Positions 11,144 to 23,716 of a stretch of 64,000 nucleotides of DNA are shown here, one piece after another. Numbering within the stretch: position 1 is the first letter of the stretch; each line of letters starts with the position of its first letter. The translations under genes were made by a program, and so were the position numbers. Below the pieces are notes generated by a model. That model did not search any database and was not told the origin of the DNA. It saw only the letters and a program-made list of their open reading frames with translations. This stretch comes from Physcomitrium patens (taxonomy: Eukaryota; Streptophyta; Bryopsida; Funariales; Funariaceae): contig NC_037254.1 of the NCBI RefSeq assembly GCF_000002425.4, positions 20,313,418 through 20,377,417 on the forward strand, given 5' to 3'.

Positions 11144-11500
11144 AGATACATTCCTAGAAGATGCTTGAGTGATTGGCCAGTTGAATTGAAAGATGGAAAG
11201 AAAGGAAACAAAAGTGACAAAGTCCTGTATAAAGACAAAAGCTGGGCTAGAATGATGTATATACACATACATACATACACACATACTCACTTAGAATGGC
11301 AACACTAGAAAGAACCCTTTGGCAGCATGGAATGGATGTTCAATAGCTCCCCCCCCCCCAACTTTATTGTTGCATAATTGCCCTTCTTTGTAATTTGTGC
11401 AATGATGCAAGGGGAGTGGACCAATAGAAGTCACTCTAATTAGCACAAACGAACGAATGAAACTAATCAGAAAGTTTCATTCACTCGTTCTTTCATTCAT

Positions 11501-13541
11501 CCATTCATCCATATGAGCATCTTAGGCCTTTTCCATGAAGTGTTACTTTGGTGTGTTGGGACAAATATGGGAAGCTTTCACGGTTGGTCATACAGCTTTG
11601 CCCTCACACTAGTTTCAGAAATGCTACATACTTCGAGGCTCTTTCTGAACGTCATATTTCTATCATGAGCTCAGGTTACATCTCGATGGGAAGCTTTTTT
11701 GTTACTGTTGACGTCGACACAGGATTTCATGTACAGGTTTTTAACTCACATGGAATTTGGTTGCATGGGAGGAGGACCCACCTTCAGTTGAAATAGCAAC
11801 AAGTGCTACTGTGTAAAATTGTTGTTTTTGTTGTTGTTTTTCACTGTTTGACCAGAGCTCGAGGTTTGCATGACGTGCTGAATCGCCGTGGTCAGTCCCC
11901 TCCCACCTCTTGCCAAGCGTCAAATTCTTTCCAATGGGAAGCAATTGGGTCCATCTTGCAGAATACCAAGGAATGCTGAATATCTTCTGCTCAGTTGTCA
12001 CCGCGACGTGGACTTGTTCCTGGGTCGCATCAGGCCTGGAATCCAAGCAAGTCCCGAGTCGTGATGTTACACGAGCCCTGGGGGGTGGAAACTTTCCCGT
12101 GGGATGTTACATTATTAAATGTTGACCCCTCGTGCAGATCATAGAAAAAGTGAAGCTGGGGCATGATTGGGAGGTTCGAACGACAATTGTTTGTTTTTGT
12201 ATTTGTTTTTGTTTTCTCATCAAAAGCTGCGTCTATATTGTAATCGTCAAAGGCTTACATGGTCAGGCGCTACCGACGTTTCTGAGTGGAACCAAGGATG
12301 GATTCCCATGCTCTACTGGAATGCTTCGTCTTCGGTGAAGATGGAGAAGATCGTAGTCGATAACAGTGTTTGCCATTCGGGCCTGATTTTCACTCGCGTG
12401 TGTTAGTTTTGTCGGGTGGCGATCCTTCAGCGGATTTTGGTAGTAGCCTCAGTGTCGACTTTACGTCGGAATTCGGCTGCTTCTCTCCGACTAGGTGCTC
12501 CAAATTGGGTTTAGATTGACGTAGGGCCGACGTCTGGACGACACTGTCGGAGTTCCGGGTAGCTCATGCTCGGAGGGATCCACTTTGTTAACCTCGAGTT
12601 CAGAGAATTCTTCTAACCTGTTACTACCACTGTTCAGTTTCGGACTTCCGAGAGTAAGGATGACGAGAGTGCTGGTAATTTGACAGGCAGATGCGTAGGA
12701 AGGCGGTGGCCTAGGAGGGAGTATGCGCGAACTCGAGAGGTTTTGTGAGCTCTCTGAATAGGCGATTGTGGTTCAGAGCGCAGACAGATTGAAGGTTGGA
12801 TTGATTTGAATTGTTACCGTCTGGGATATGATAACTTGGTCGTCTGCTTAGTTTCTTCGTTCTGACGAAGTCAACCTGGTTCCAGAATGGTCGAGTTCGG
12901 CATTGAAGTTGCTTCGTATGATGTAATTTAGACGCCAGATGTGGCAGGACCTGCCGCGGTTTGCCAGGCACCGCCAATAGCGGCAGAAGAAGCTCGAGAA
13001 CTTCGGACAGGACAGCATGGCAATGAGCACTTACGCACTCGGCGGAAGACAGGGACATCACTCATTGAGTCATGTAGGACCGCGTCTTGCAATAGTTGTC
13101 TGAATTTAAAGATGCGCAATCAAAAAGGGAATTTTAGGTGGACTTTGCGATGCTGGGCCTTTGGAAAGGGTGGAAAATGTCACCATTTCAGTGAAAAGTC
13201 TGCTCGAATTCAATCCTTCTGAGCATGTGTCGAGGCGCGAATCTGTGATGAGAGCCTCAAGCAACAAGCAGTGTCCCAAGAGAAGGGCAGAGTTTAAACC
13301 TTGGTCGCGTGTCGCTCTTAAGCAAGAATTCTTCGTAATTCGCTTCTTAGCAGGATATGTTCCACAAGGGAATCAAGGTTGAGGGTGAACCTAAGTGGGA
13401 AACAATGTTGACAAACTCGATTGGCGCTTGAATACTGGAAACATGCAGGGAAGGCTTTGAACAGAGCCTGACTTAGGCAAATCACAGTGACTACATTCTG
13501 ATCGCCGAAGTTCACCATCGCCTCTCGACAAGGTCACAACA
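11501..13541. other. Upstream region of the receptor kinase gene
   Basis: About 2 kb of GC-balanced sequence before the kinase start codon, unlike the AT-rich DNA to its left. It probably holds the promoter and a 5' untranslated region. Several short frames are open on both strands but none resembles a known family, and codon patterns do not persist. Confidence 0.5.
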
Positions 13542-16500
13542 ATGAGCGTCCGAGAGAGGCCAAATGCCAAATATGGCGATTTACAGGTCAAGGAGAGAGT
13601 CACTCAACTGCTGTATTGTGGAATCCAAAGTAGGCTTACGGTATTTGAAAGGCTCGCTTTGGTTTTATTTCTTTTTCTGGCGCTTGACACTTTCGGTGTC
13701 GCCGGGTTGAATGCGGACGGCATCGCGCTACTGGAATTCAAGAAGTCCATAACCTCGGATGCTCAGAGCGCCTTGCAAAACTGGAATTACGTCGACGACA
13801 CTCCGTGCTACTGGAATGGTATTACTTGCATGAAGGTTCAAGGAGTTGACCGTGTGGTTCAAATTGTCCTCCCTAGGTGAGAATCTGTGCCACATCTACC
13901 CATAGCCGAATGTTTTCTCAAAGTTGGTGTAGCTCGTTCTTGTTCCGCAACCTCACTAAAGTTCGCATGCTCAGAAAGTCGCTCGGAGGAACCCTGTCTC
14001 CGTACCTCGGCAATCTTACATACCTTGCTGTGGTGAACCTGGACACCAATAATTTCACTGGCCAGATCCCAGGGGAGCTTTTCAAGTCGCCGGCCTTGTC
14101 CAGTCTCTACCTCTCCGACAACAATTTTTCGGGAGCTATCCCCACAGCGATTTGTGCCCTCGGAGACCAGCTCCGTGTGATTGAACTCAATGGCAACAGA
14201 TTGGCTGGCGGTTTCCCTGACGACTTTCTCAATTGCTACGGACTTCGCCGGCTTGTTTTGAGCTACAACAATTTCAAGGGTCCCATCCCGCTCGGAATTG
14301 GTTCGAAATTGACGCAGCTGAAGAGGCTTGACTTGTCAGTGAATCACTTCAATGGCTCAATCCCGGAGGATTTCGGCAACCTCACGAACTTACTGCCTCA
14401 GGTAGCCTCTCGTCATACAAACTGATTAGACGTCGTGTCGCGATCGTTTTGTCAATGTCAGGAAAGTCGAAATGCATGAACCTCCAATCTCTCTAGCAAA
14501 CTTCCAATTGGCAGGCAGCTTGGCAATAACGTCCTCGTCAGTTTCACCAAGTATGGCATCGAGACAAACGGCAGCAGACCCAAATCCCTCGTGTCAGAGT
14601 CAGAACCAGCTCGCAAATGGAGAGGGACATACATCAATCTTGAGAGATTTTTCCACTTCAACAATCAGTCAATCCTGTATTTGAAATTGACTAAAAGTAG
14701 TTTCCCGCTGTTTGATTACGGTCGGTTTCTGGCTGAAGGATTCTACGCCTTGAGCCCTAGCAGAACATGCGGACAAGAGGATTTGTCGCAAAGTAGATTT
14801 CAATTATAGTGACATAAATCGGCCAAGTTTGCGAGCTCCCAAACGGAGACGGACAGACGTAGAAAGATATACCTTGCTCTCTGTTTCGTCTATAATTAGT
14901 TGATGCGACACGCTTTCAAGGCTGGACCAGCGCTCACTCACAAACCCCGTCTGTCTCGATTTCCTGCTGCTGCCTACCCTCCTCGCGGAAGATGACAATG
15001 AAATTGGTCGAATTGTATGAAGGGGCATCTTGGGAGATAAATACGGAAACATTAGTTTTGATCCGAGGGGGTCGGTGCAGGTTCGTAATTCGCTTGCTAG
15101 GCTGGACTTACCTGCCGTCCATGATCGGTCAAAAGATGTAGGGATATGGACAGAGTATCCTGCTTGCATTCGCCATGACGAACTTGATTCCGCATTTGTG
15201 CCCACACGTCCTGGCGACGACCGAATGCGGAGAGAGGCCTTCAGGGTGCCGGTCCTTGTTGTCAAACTACGAGAATGTTGTGAGAGTATGTGGTTTCTCT
15301 GATCATGTTAAGGTGTGGAGAGCGAGAGAAAGACTCATTGATCCTCGGGGCCTTGTGTCTAAAATCTGGCTCAGTAGAAGTTGGGATTGTGCGTGAAAGG
15401 ATGTCTGTGTTGCTTGTGAGATCATGGCCGCCACTAGATGGTTGTGGCACATTGTTCAACCATTGCTGTGAGATGGTTGTGGCACATTGCTTTCTCGGAA
15501 GAACTTTGCGTGTCGTGCAATTAGTGGGAGCTTCTTACTGAAATTTTATTCTTACAGTTTCCGCTTAATCTTTCCAACAATCGCTTCTCCGGTGCCATCC
15601 CGCCGTCCCTAGCTAATCTTGGGAGAGTCCTCATAGACTTGAGCAACAACAATCTCTCGGGCCCTGTTCCGCCAGACTCTTATTTTCAGGCGCAAGGACC
15701 GACTTCTTATATTGGTAACGCGAACCTGTGCGGTTCACCTCTGAAGGTTGATTGTGCATCTTCGCCATCGCCATCGCTATCCCCATTTGACAACATCGCT
15801 GGTACATCGGCAACTGGTAGTTTCAGTAAGAGACCTTTGAGCAAGGCTGCTATCATTGGAATTGGAGTTGGTTGTGCAATTGTCGGATTACTTATGGCTT
15901 CCATCCTATTTTACTTCATTTTGAGGAAGTTACACATACGTAAGAAGAGTTTGGGCTTAAATAGCCCCGCGAGATCAGACAATGCCAGCAGCCTTCGAGG
16001 TTGTCTGTGCTCATGGCGAGAGTCCGGCGGAGGGTCTATGTCCGCCGACGAGGACGATGAAAATGATTTAATGCACCTGTCGGGAGTATTGTCTTTCAGT
16101 TTGGAGGAATTGCTTCGAGCTTCAGCATACGTGTTGGGCAAGAGTGGCGTGGGGATTATCTACAAGGCTGTGTTGGACGACGGAACTATGGTGGCTGTAA
16201 GAAGGTTGGGAGAAGGCGGAGAACAGAGACAGAAGGAGTTTGAGTCTGAGGTGAAGACCATTGCGCAAGTGCGGCACCTTAACATCGTCACCCTGCATTC
16301 ATACTCTTGGAGGGCAGAAGAGAAGTTGCTGATTTATGACTATGTTTCCAATGGAAACTTAGAAACTGCTCTCCATTGTAAGGTTTCCTCGATTTTGTCT
16401 CTTTTATGCGTTGTGCTTCTGGAGACGATGAAGGAGGATTCGTTGTTGAATTTCGGAGTGGCGAATTTGTGCAGCTAGGTCAAATGCATCGAAGGGGCCT

Positions 16501-17428
16501 CTAACTTGGGAGATGCGCCTGCAAATTGCGATCGGAGCAGCGCAAGGTCTCGCACATATACATGAGTGTAGCGCTCGGAAGTACGTTCATGGTGACATTA
16601 AGCCCAGCAATATTCTTCTCGATGATTGTTTGGTAGCTCGAATTGCAGATTTCGGTCTACAACGATTGCTTTCACTCGCAGAGCCTGAATCTGTGAGGGA
16701 GCACGGAAGTTCGAGGGGTGATAATGATAGAGCTTCATCGGTGACTCCAGCTCCGGTTGTCGTCCCTGGTTAGTTCCCATCCCTCAGGCACTTTAGGTCA
16801 TGCATTCTTGGGATCTCGTATCTTAGTGTTTCAATCGTGAGAATTACAAACTTCTTGTCGCATGAGCCAACTTTGAGGGCATGCATTGGCACTGTTTGCA
16901 GAACTTGGAAGGAAGAGGTCTCTTACTCCAAGAGGAGCACATATGGTTGTGCCATTCTTGATGGGAGTGTATCAAGCGCCAGAGGCTATAAGCGCGAAAA
17001 AGCCCACTCAGAAGAGCGATGTATACTCATTCGGCATTGTATTGCTTGAGCTTCTCACAGGCACGTCTCCTTTCAACCTGCTTGCTGCTGGTCAAGTCGA
17101 CCTCGCGTCGCGGGTACGTGTAGCTCTCCAGGAGAAGAGACCGTTCTCCGAGATTTACGACCCTAGTCTGCTCAATAGCAGCAATGAACAGACCAAAATG
17201 ATTGAAACCTTGCAGGTAAACTTACGAAACCCTGGAAACAGTGGTTGAATCCTTAAGGTTTTGCAGTAGGATTTCCTCCACCCTTACTTTGGTTTGCACA
17301 CACAATTACAACCTGCCAAGAGGTTGATCTCCGCTTGCGCTCTACAGGTAGCGTTGGCGTGCACCTCCGCAAACCCTGACACCCGGCCGAAGATGAAACA
17401 AGTCGCAGAATCTTTAGAGCAACTCTAA
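13542..17428 (+). CDS. ZAR1: LRR receptor-like kinase, ZAR1-like (LRR-III type, atypical kinase)
   Basis: Six exons: 13542-13876, 13975-14401, 15558-16377, 16475-16768, 16902-17215, 17348-17428, giving 756 residues; intron 2 is long (1156 bp), the rest 97-133 bp. A hydrophobic segment at 36-55 is the signal anchor after an unusually long 35-residue N-terminus with no other ATG. Then come the LRR N-terminal domain (ALLEFKKSI ... CYWNGITC), leucine-rich repeats (about 112-300), a membrane helix (about 351-375) and a kinase domain (about 430-750). The glycine loop reads GKSGVG. The Lys of the VAVK motif is Arg469 (VAVRRLGEGG), the HRD motif is HGD (566-568, with Asp568 and Asn573), and DFG is intact (586-588). 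VAVRRLGEGG and YVHGDIKPSNIL are signatures of the Arabidopsis ZAR1/At2g01210 group, which acts at the plasma membrane; ZAR1 promotes the asymmetric zygote division. The Arg is a family trait, so activity may be weak or unconventional. Function here is inferred. Confidence 0.9.
15436..15489. repeat. Short tandem duplication in intron 2 of the kinase gene
   Basis: AGATGGTTGTGGCACATTG occurs at 15436-15454 and again at 15471-15489, spaced 35 bp. Confidence 0.85.
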
Positions 17429-19310
17429 ACAACTAGTAGCTGGGATGCAAGTAAAGATAAGCTTGTTCAGAATTCTTGAAAGACCGCTTTCGGGGGAAAT
17501 CGAACCCCTTCGGCTGGTAGCAGTCGAGACTTGTAAACGAAAAGAACAAAACGATTAGCCAGATGACTGTTCTTTAGAAGCTAGAGATGCGGGGAACCTC
17601 ACAAGAAATCCTCGCGCAATCTTTCCGAGATCACACACTCCATGATCAGACACCGAATTTAGCATCAGAGAGGAAGAATTCAACATTCGATTCGGTTTCT
17701 GTGCAATAGCTCGGGGACAGTTAGTTTTGTGCTCGAACCGAGTCTCTCGAGATTGCTCCATCGTAAAAGCATTACCGCGCGCTCGAAAGACAGCAGCGAA
17801 ATTCAAATCAGCTTGCTGGAGAGCACTGCCAGAGCGTCTCTCCTCCTGCTTTTTCTTCTTCTTCACGAAATAAAACGGCGTCCTTTGTGATAATGGAATC
17901 ACGGACCTGCATAGCTCGTTAACACGACCGAATTCCAGCCATGGGAATGCGGTGCTCCATTCGCTTCAGCCACAGTATACAGCAATAAACGACCCTCCAG
18001 GTGAAGGATCTGTAGAAGATCGCTTGAATACACACACAAACACACTCACACTCGCACACACTCGCGCACACACAGGAAGTATCTCATTCTTCGTTGCATG
18101 AAATGAGGTGCCACCGCATTGCTACACAAGGAAAAAAGGATATGATGTTGCAAAAGTATGTTTCACTGCTTTTTCAAAGCACTTTATGGGATTGTAGGAA
18201 AGTTTTTTTTTATTATTGTTTTTACTCTTGCAAATAAGAACAATTGTGTCAGAAGTAAACCACTTAGTGTTTTTCAAAAATTGTGTGAAATGTGGTGTTA
18301 ATTAAGAGGTTTGTCATATAGTTGATAAAGTCTTGCCCATGTAGAGGTTTAATTTAATTATGTTGGTAGAAGTTATAGATATGAAGAAAACAACATAGTA
18401 AGAGGTAACAATAAACGAGCAAATCTTTTTTTTATTTACTTTGTAAACACATTTTTCAAAATTATGATCATAGAGAGTTAAATAGTTTTAAATCAATCTT
18501 CTGGTCTTGGAACATGGAAGATGCTTTGGTTATTTTATTTTATTTTATTTTATTTTGATAAATTACAGAGAGTAAACCATATAAGTTTGACTCCTGCACC
18601 TATTATTTTAATTTTTATTAATTTTAAAAATCACACTCAACATAACTGTAGTTTTACAACTATTTATTTATTTACTTGAAATCAAAAAAATGATTTTATT
18701 GTAACTTCAAAATAATGCTTTTGGAACTTTGGTTTTCTTTTAAGTATTAAAAATTGAAATTTTAAACTATTTGATAGGTTTTGTAAAACTAGCACATTCC
18801 ACCTGTATTAAAATTACTAAATAATTTACATTTATTACATATGAAAAAGCTTTGGTTCTGAAACGTGATGACTTTAGAAAAACGAAAAAACTCAATAAAA
18901 TAGTTAATTCCAAATTTTTAAAAATAGCTCTTAAAAAAAGTAAAATATTGTAATACATGTTGCCAACTCATTAAGTTGCTTCTGTTATTAAGTATATAAT
19001 TTTATAATTTATAAAGTAACAATAGAGCATATATAGAGAAAGAGAGGGAGAGAGAGAATTGTTCAAGATATATCCCTAATTGATATTGCTACACCCCAAA
19101 TGACTAAGGTCTCTTTTATCTTTTTCTTTTTCTAATGTTTGGATTATTTTTTAATAATCTTAATTTTTTATTCTTTGTAAAATCAACTTTTTTAATTATT
19201 ATGTGCATGTGGGCATAGTTTTTGCTACTATCACAACTTGCCACCCACTTGACAAATTTCTTTAGTCTTTTTTTCTTCCAATTTAAAATTCTTCAAACAT
19301 TTTCAAGATG

Positions 19311-19370
19311 TTTTTTTTTTTTTTTTTTTTTTTGTCAAATCATATAGACAGATATTGTTTATAAATATTT

Positions 19371-19405
<35 letters not shown>
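19311..19405. repeat. T23 and A30 tracts forming an inverted pair
   Basis: A T run at 19311-19333 and an A run at 19376-19405 are separated by 42 bases. They are complementary and could pair in single strands. Confidence 0.9.
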
Positions 19406-19407
<2 letters not shown>

Positions 19408-19462
19408 TAATAAGATAGGATGTAACATTATCAATTGGAGGTGTAAGGTTTACAATTCTCTC

Positions 19463-19493
<31 letters not shown>

Positions 19494-19678
19494 TCTTAGT
19501 TGTTGTCATTTATATTTTTTCTGGATAGAAAGATATAATATTCACCCTTGCTAATTCAAACCAAAGTCTTTGTTAACTGCAATAATAACTAAAATTGATA
19601 ACTAATTTATCAGGTTTATAATAATTAATCATATGTGGAGACCAAATCACATACCAAATTTGTGTATTTGTTCAAGTT

Positions 19679-19955
19679 TTGAGGTGTTGTTAGTTTGTGA
19701 TCTATTTAACCACCATTAAATTAATTCTGGACATGAACCTATCTTAAACATTCTCCCTTGAAAGTTCTCAAGAACATTTTCTTTCTTGATTTTATTTTAA
19801 ATCTACAAATTATGTTTTGAAGTGTTATTATTTTGTGGTTTAGGTCATCACCATTAAATTAATTCTACACAACAATTATCATAAAACATTCTCACTTGAA
19901 AAATCTCTAGAATATTTTCTCTCATGATTTTTTCTTGTTTTAATATACAAATTAG
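19679..19955. repeat. Diverged tandem duplication, 138-bp period
   Basis: TTGAGGTGTTGTTAG at 19679 and TTGAAGTGTTATTA at 19817 start two similar blocks. Both go on with CACCATTAAATTAATTCT and ACATTCTC-CTTGAAA stretches. Confidence 0.75.
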
Positions 19956-21248
19956 GTTTCTTTTGTACATACACCAAAGTCAAACATCAGTTATATTATG
20001 TAGATTGTATGATTACTTCCAAACAATTATTCTATTGCTCAAAGATTATGTCAAGTCCAACCTACTGATGTATAAATAGTAAGTAGCCAAACAGTTAATT
20101 GTATTATATCTAAGTATCTGCTTTGCAAAACAGAACATACTTGATTTTTCTTGTCTTATTTATTTCAATAATGGGCTCAGGACTCCATTCATTTACTAGA
20201 GAATTGTTTCTTCTTGGACGAATAAAATGTCTTGCTAAATGCTACCTATTTCTTGGGAAAACTATCATATCACGCAAAACTAACGTTATAATTCAATAAA
20301 ATAACTTTAGAAAGAATATGATGTCTCTACAATTCATTTATTTATTTTTACTTTATTTGATTTTTAATTGTTTCAGCAATCACATAAAACTGATGATTTG
20401 TTGGATAAATACTGTATGTAGGCTTACAATCTGCTACTATTCAAATCCCCACTGTGTAAACTAAAGCACTCTCTTCTTATTAAAACCCCTGGACCTTGAG
20501 ATAAGAAAACACTCGAGATAGAACTTACAAATAAGTTGTGGCACGATACTAACAATTACACATGCATACAATATCTTAAGGGTGTGTATTTGCTGAATTA
20601 CATTACGATGTACTTGCAAATTAGTACACCTCATTTTCTCAATTCTGTCACCTTGGAACTGATTTGGGTAGAATGAAGTACCGTTTCACGTCAATGAGTA
20701 AATAATGGACCTCTTCATGAAATTGACCATTCACGCATTTACATGAGACATACCAACTTTAACAATTATAATAGATTGACAAATTTTACCACCTCCGATG
20801 CCGGGCGAGGTGACTAGGTAATGTTATGAAAGAAACTATTTCCAACTCCAGTTCCCTCCACATTTCCTATAATCCCACACCTCAGAACATCTCAGAAAAG
20901 ACATCGCTATTTCACATCTCTCATTCAGCTTGGCCATCCTAGTTGCATAGTCTCATACTCTTCGTGATAAGAATTGCTAACAGAACACGCATCCAGACAA
21001 AAACTCATGAACACATGAGACTATAAACCAAGATAACAAACTGATAGGTAGAAAAAAAGAAAATTGAGAAGAAAACGGGAGACGTGCGAACCCAAAACAG
21101 CTTCCTCGACGATGCTAACAGCATTCCGATATACTGACAGAAGACTCCCTCAGCACACCCTTGCAGCTTCGCTTTCATGCAAGACCTTCTAAGGTGATCC
21201 TGCATGTCAATTCCAGACAGCCTACCTTCGCTTCCAGATAGTGCCCGC

Positions 21249-23716
21249 TTACTTGCCTCCCAGAGTTGGGAACTGTGATTGGTCTTCGATCTTGGGAGTA
21301 ACTGCACTTCCTGCAGCTGAACCACGACCGTCACCAAACCTCTCGGCACCAAAGCTGCCACGAGTAGAATCTCGGTCTCCACGGTACCCACTGTCGTGAC
21401 GGTCACCGCCATCACGGCGATCTCCACGACCACCTCGACCTCCACGGCCGCGGTTGGACGGGTAGTAAAACCTTTCCCCTTCAGCGGGCTTCAGAAACTC
21501 GTTGATGCTAACAGGCTACACAATCACGCAACCAAAGCATGTCAGTGCTGGTATCACAATATGTTTCCCACCAAACCCATCCAGCGCGCTGATCGACACC
21601 TACTGGCATTAGCACTACGCATTCTAAACTACAACATGACTGCCCCCCAATTTCTTCATTCGAAAACGATCAACATGTATGCGGTGCACTTCAATCGTGA
21701 CCATACCTTTCGGGACTTCTCCTCTCTTTCAGCGGCATCCCTTTTGATTTTCTCTTTCTCCTGGCCCTGCATGCACCACCCATGCAAAACCAAGAATAAG
21801 CACCAACCCTCCTGAGCGAATGTGCTAAACAAGGATTAAGCAGCAGAAATGATAGACCAAGTATTTCACGAAAAAGATATCTTACCAACTTAATGAACAC
21901 ATCCTCTTCGCGCTTCTTGTTCTCCACGAGCTGCATTTTCTCGAAAGCCTTGTCCATTTCGACCTTCCTCTCTGAGGCCTTCGTAGCCTCTAGGGCCTTA
22001 CGTTTCTCCTCCAAAACCTTCTCATACTGCTCCAGCGTCATCTCCTGCACATGCACACAGCTTTAGTCTTCAGACACGAACTGATCATTGAAATCACAAA
22101 TCTCGATGAGTGAACTATCCAACTACTGAATCTCAAATTTACAATACGAAGATGGTAAAAAAAAATCTCACATTGTCCTCTTCCTTCTTCTCGGCTGTCC
22201 CTTCCTTTTCAGCAGCATCCACGGGTTCCCCCTGCTCAGTCTTCTCAACTGAACCTGCTCGGTTTGATCGCTTACTTTCTTCACTCACTCCTCGAACACT
22301 CCCTCTGCACCCACAAAAGTAAGATAACTCACGTAACTAAATCGGTTTCAGACAGAGAACAATCAGGGCACAAAACCCCAGCGATTTCCCAAGGTAGCTT
22401 ACTGTAAGAGTGCTAAGGCGAGGTCCGCTCTCCATTCATCTCAACCGGAATAGTGAATCTTCTCGAACTCGTATCTAAACGCCGCTCAGGAAGAAAAAGG
22501 GGAGATCACACTTTCACTATAATAAAATGCATATATTAATATAAATAAATAAATAAAACTCCATTCATGTATTACTTCGAATAAGACTTGTTCGTGCAGA
22601 TTTTCAGGATAAAAAGGTTGCGGCAAAGAGTGATCACGGGGATGGGAGTTGAACCGATCGTTTGATAGACCAGCTTGAACTCCAGCTCAAGAGAGGGAAG
22701 AAATAAGATCAGTTCGGACAAACATGGAAGCAGGCTGTTCCATTTGTCTCACAAACACAACCCTTGCATCGGCCCAGCCCAGAACCAAACAATCGTCACA
22801 TCCGCACATCCTAATCCAGGTAGTTGGTGCAGCTCACCCTCTGGAGCCTCTGCTCTGACGATCGAACTCGCGCCTAGGACGATGCTCATCTCCTTCACCA
22901 AATCCACGACCACCACCGCCGCGGCCATTACCTCCGCCACGACCACCCTCGTATGAACGTCTCTCACCATTCTCAGTACGAATTGGCCTGTCATACGAGT
23001 CGCGCCCACCGACAAAACCGTCGGCATTGCGGGTGATGCTTCCATTGCGACCGTTGCTGTAGTTGCCGCGTTCTCTGTAATCTCCTCCCTCACGGGGGCC
23101 ACCGCCTTCCCGGCCACCACTGTACCCACGTCCACCACGATAACCACCTCGCCCGCCTCTGGCTCCATCGTACTGAGCCCTCCGTCCATCTTTAACTAAA
23201 AATATACAAAATTAAATAAAATTACATCACACCACCAGAACACTTCTGCACACAACTCCAATGACAAAAATTCTTTACACAATCCAGCCAAGAATGGGCA
23301 AACCAATAACTCTCGATTCCGTTACAATGTACCCAATCAGTAATTACTACACTCTTCCATGCATGCCCAGAGTTCCACTGGTAAAGAGAACCTGTCACTC
23401 GATCCCCTATCCTCAAGGTTAAAAAATTCAAAAACCAAAACCTTGCCAAACCTCGACGCAAATCCCTACGTTACAACCGAAATAAATCCTACGTCGGGCA
23501 ATACCCTATGCCACCACCAAAATAACAACACGTACCAGCCTCGGCCGGAGAAGCGGGCTTAGTCGGCAGCTTCGCAGGCGCGGCGGGCTTCCTCTTGTCG
23601 GCAGGCTTGGCCTCCACCGCCGCCGCGGTGGCGACAGGCGTGGCTCGCACTACCACCTGCGACGGGTCCTCATTCTCGTCGTCGGCGAGCAGGTCGAAGA
23701 AGTTCCTCGTGGCCAT
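21249..23716 (-). CDS. RGGA: RGG-box mRNA-binding protein, Stm1/HABP4/SERBP1 family (RGGA-like)
   Basis: Six exons on the minus strand: 23716-23536, 23195-22838, 22304-22172, 22044-21886, 21766-21707, 21515-21249; GT-AG introns and matching phases give 385 residues. The N-terminus MATRNFFDLLADDENEDPSQ is the Stm1-type ribosome-binding motif of plant members. An Ala/Pro/Lys stretch follows, then a Gly/Arg-rich RGG region encoded by exon 2 (GARGGRGGYRGGRG). A charged Glu/Lys region comes next, then the conserved core EMTLEQYEKVLEEKRKALEA, then VSINEFLKPAEGERFY, a second RGG block and a C-terminal FPTLGGK. Arabidopsis RGGA binds RNA and supports salt and drought responses; animal and yeast relatives bind idle ribosomes. 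The protein is likely cytoplasmic. The start codon is chosen because MATRNFFDLL aligns with the family start; the open frame extends further upstream into an Ala repeat. Confidence 0.92.

Larger units (their letters stand above)
7251..11500. other. AT-rich intergenic region with microsatellites
   Basis: No gene found. It contains a T27 tract (7276-7302), (TA)n tracts at 7339-7361, 7981-8013, 9411-9442, 10373-10405, 10789-10816 and 10946-10972, an AAAT array at about 11117-11143 and a C11 tract at 11349-11359. I could not identify retrotransposon coding remains here. Confidence 0.8.
17429..21248. other. Intergenic region between the kinase and RGG genes
   Basis: 17429-18120 is moderate-GC 3' flank of the kinase gene and has a CA-rich stretch at about 18030-18075. 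From 18120 it is AT-rich with no gene seen. It includes a T23/A30 homopolymer pair (19311-19405), a (TA)n tract at about 19468-19492 and a diverged tandem duplication at 19679-19955. The last 500 bases are probably the 3' untranslated region of the minus-strand RGG gene. Confidence 0.7.

Noticed and set aside
11435-11520. Imperfect inverted repeat with GAAC-GAATGAAACT arms and CATTCATC runs
   Set aside because: The stem has a bulge of several bases and lies in simple-repeat sequence; too weak to call.
14804-15265. 153-codon open frame on the minus strand within kinase intron 2
   Set aside because: It lies in a well-supported intron, on the opposite strand, and its Ser/Arg-rich sequence resembles no family. 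GC-balanced DNA gives such frames by chance.
21005-21445. Minus-strand 146-codon Val-rich frame over the last RGG exon
   Set aside because: It is another frame of the Gly/Arg-rich exon; the true frame ends FPTLGGK and matches the family.
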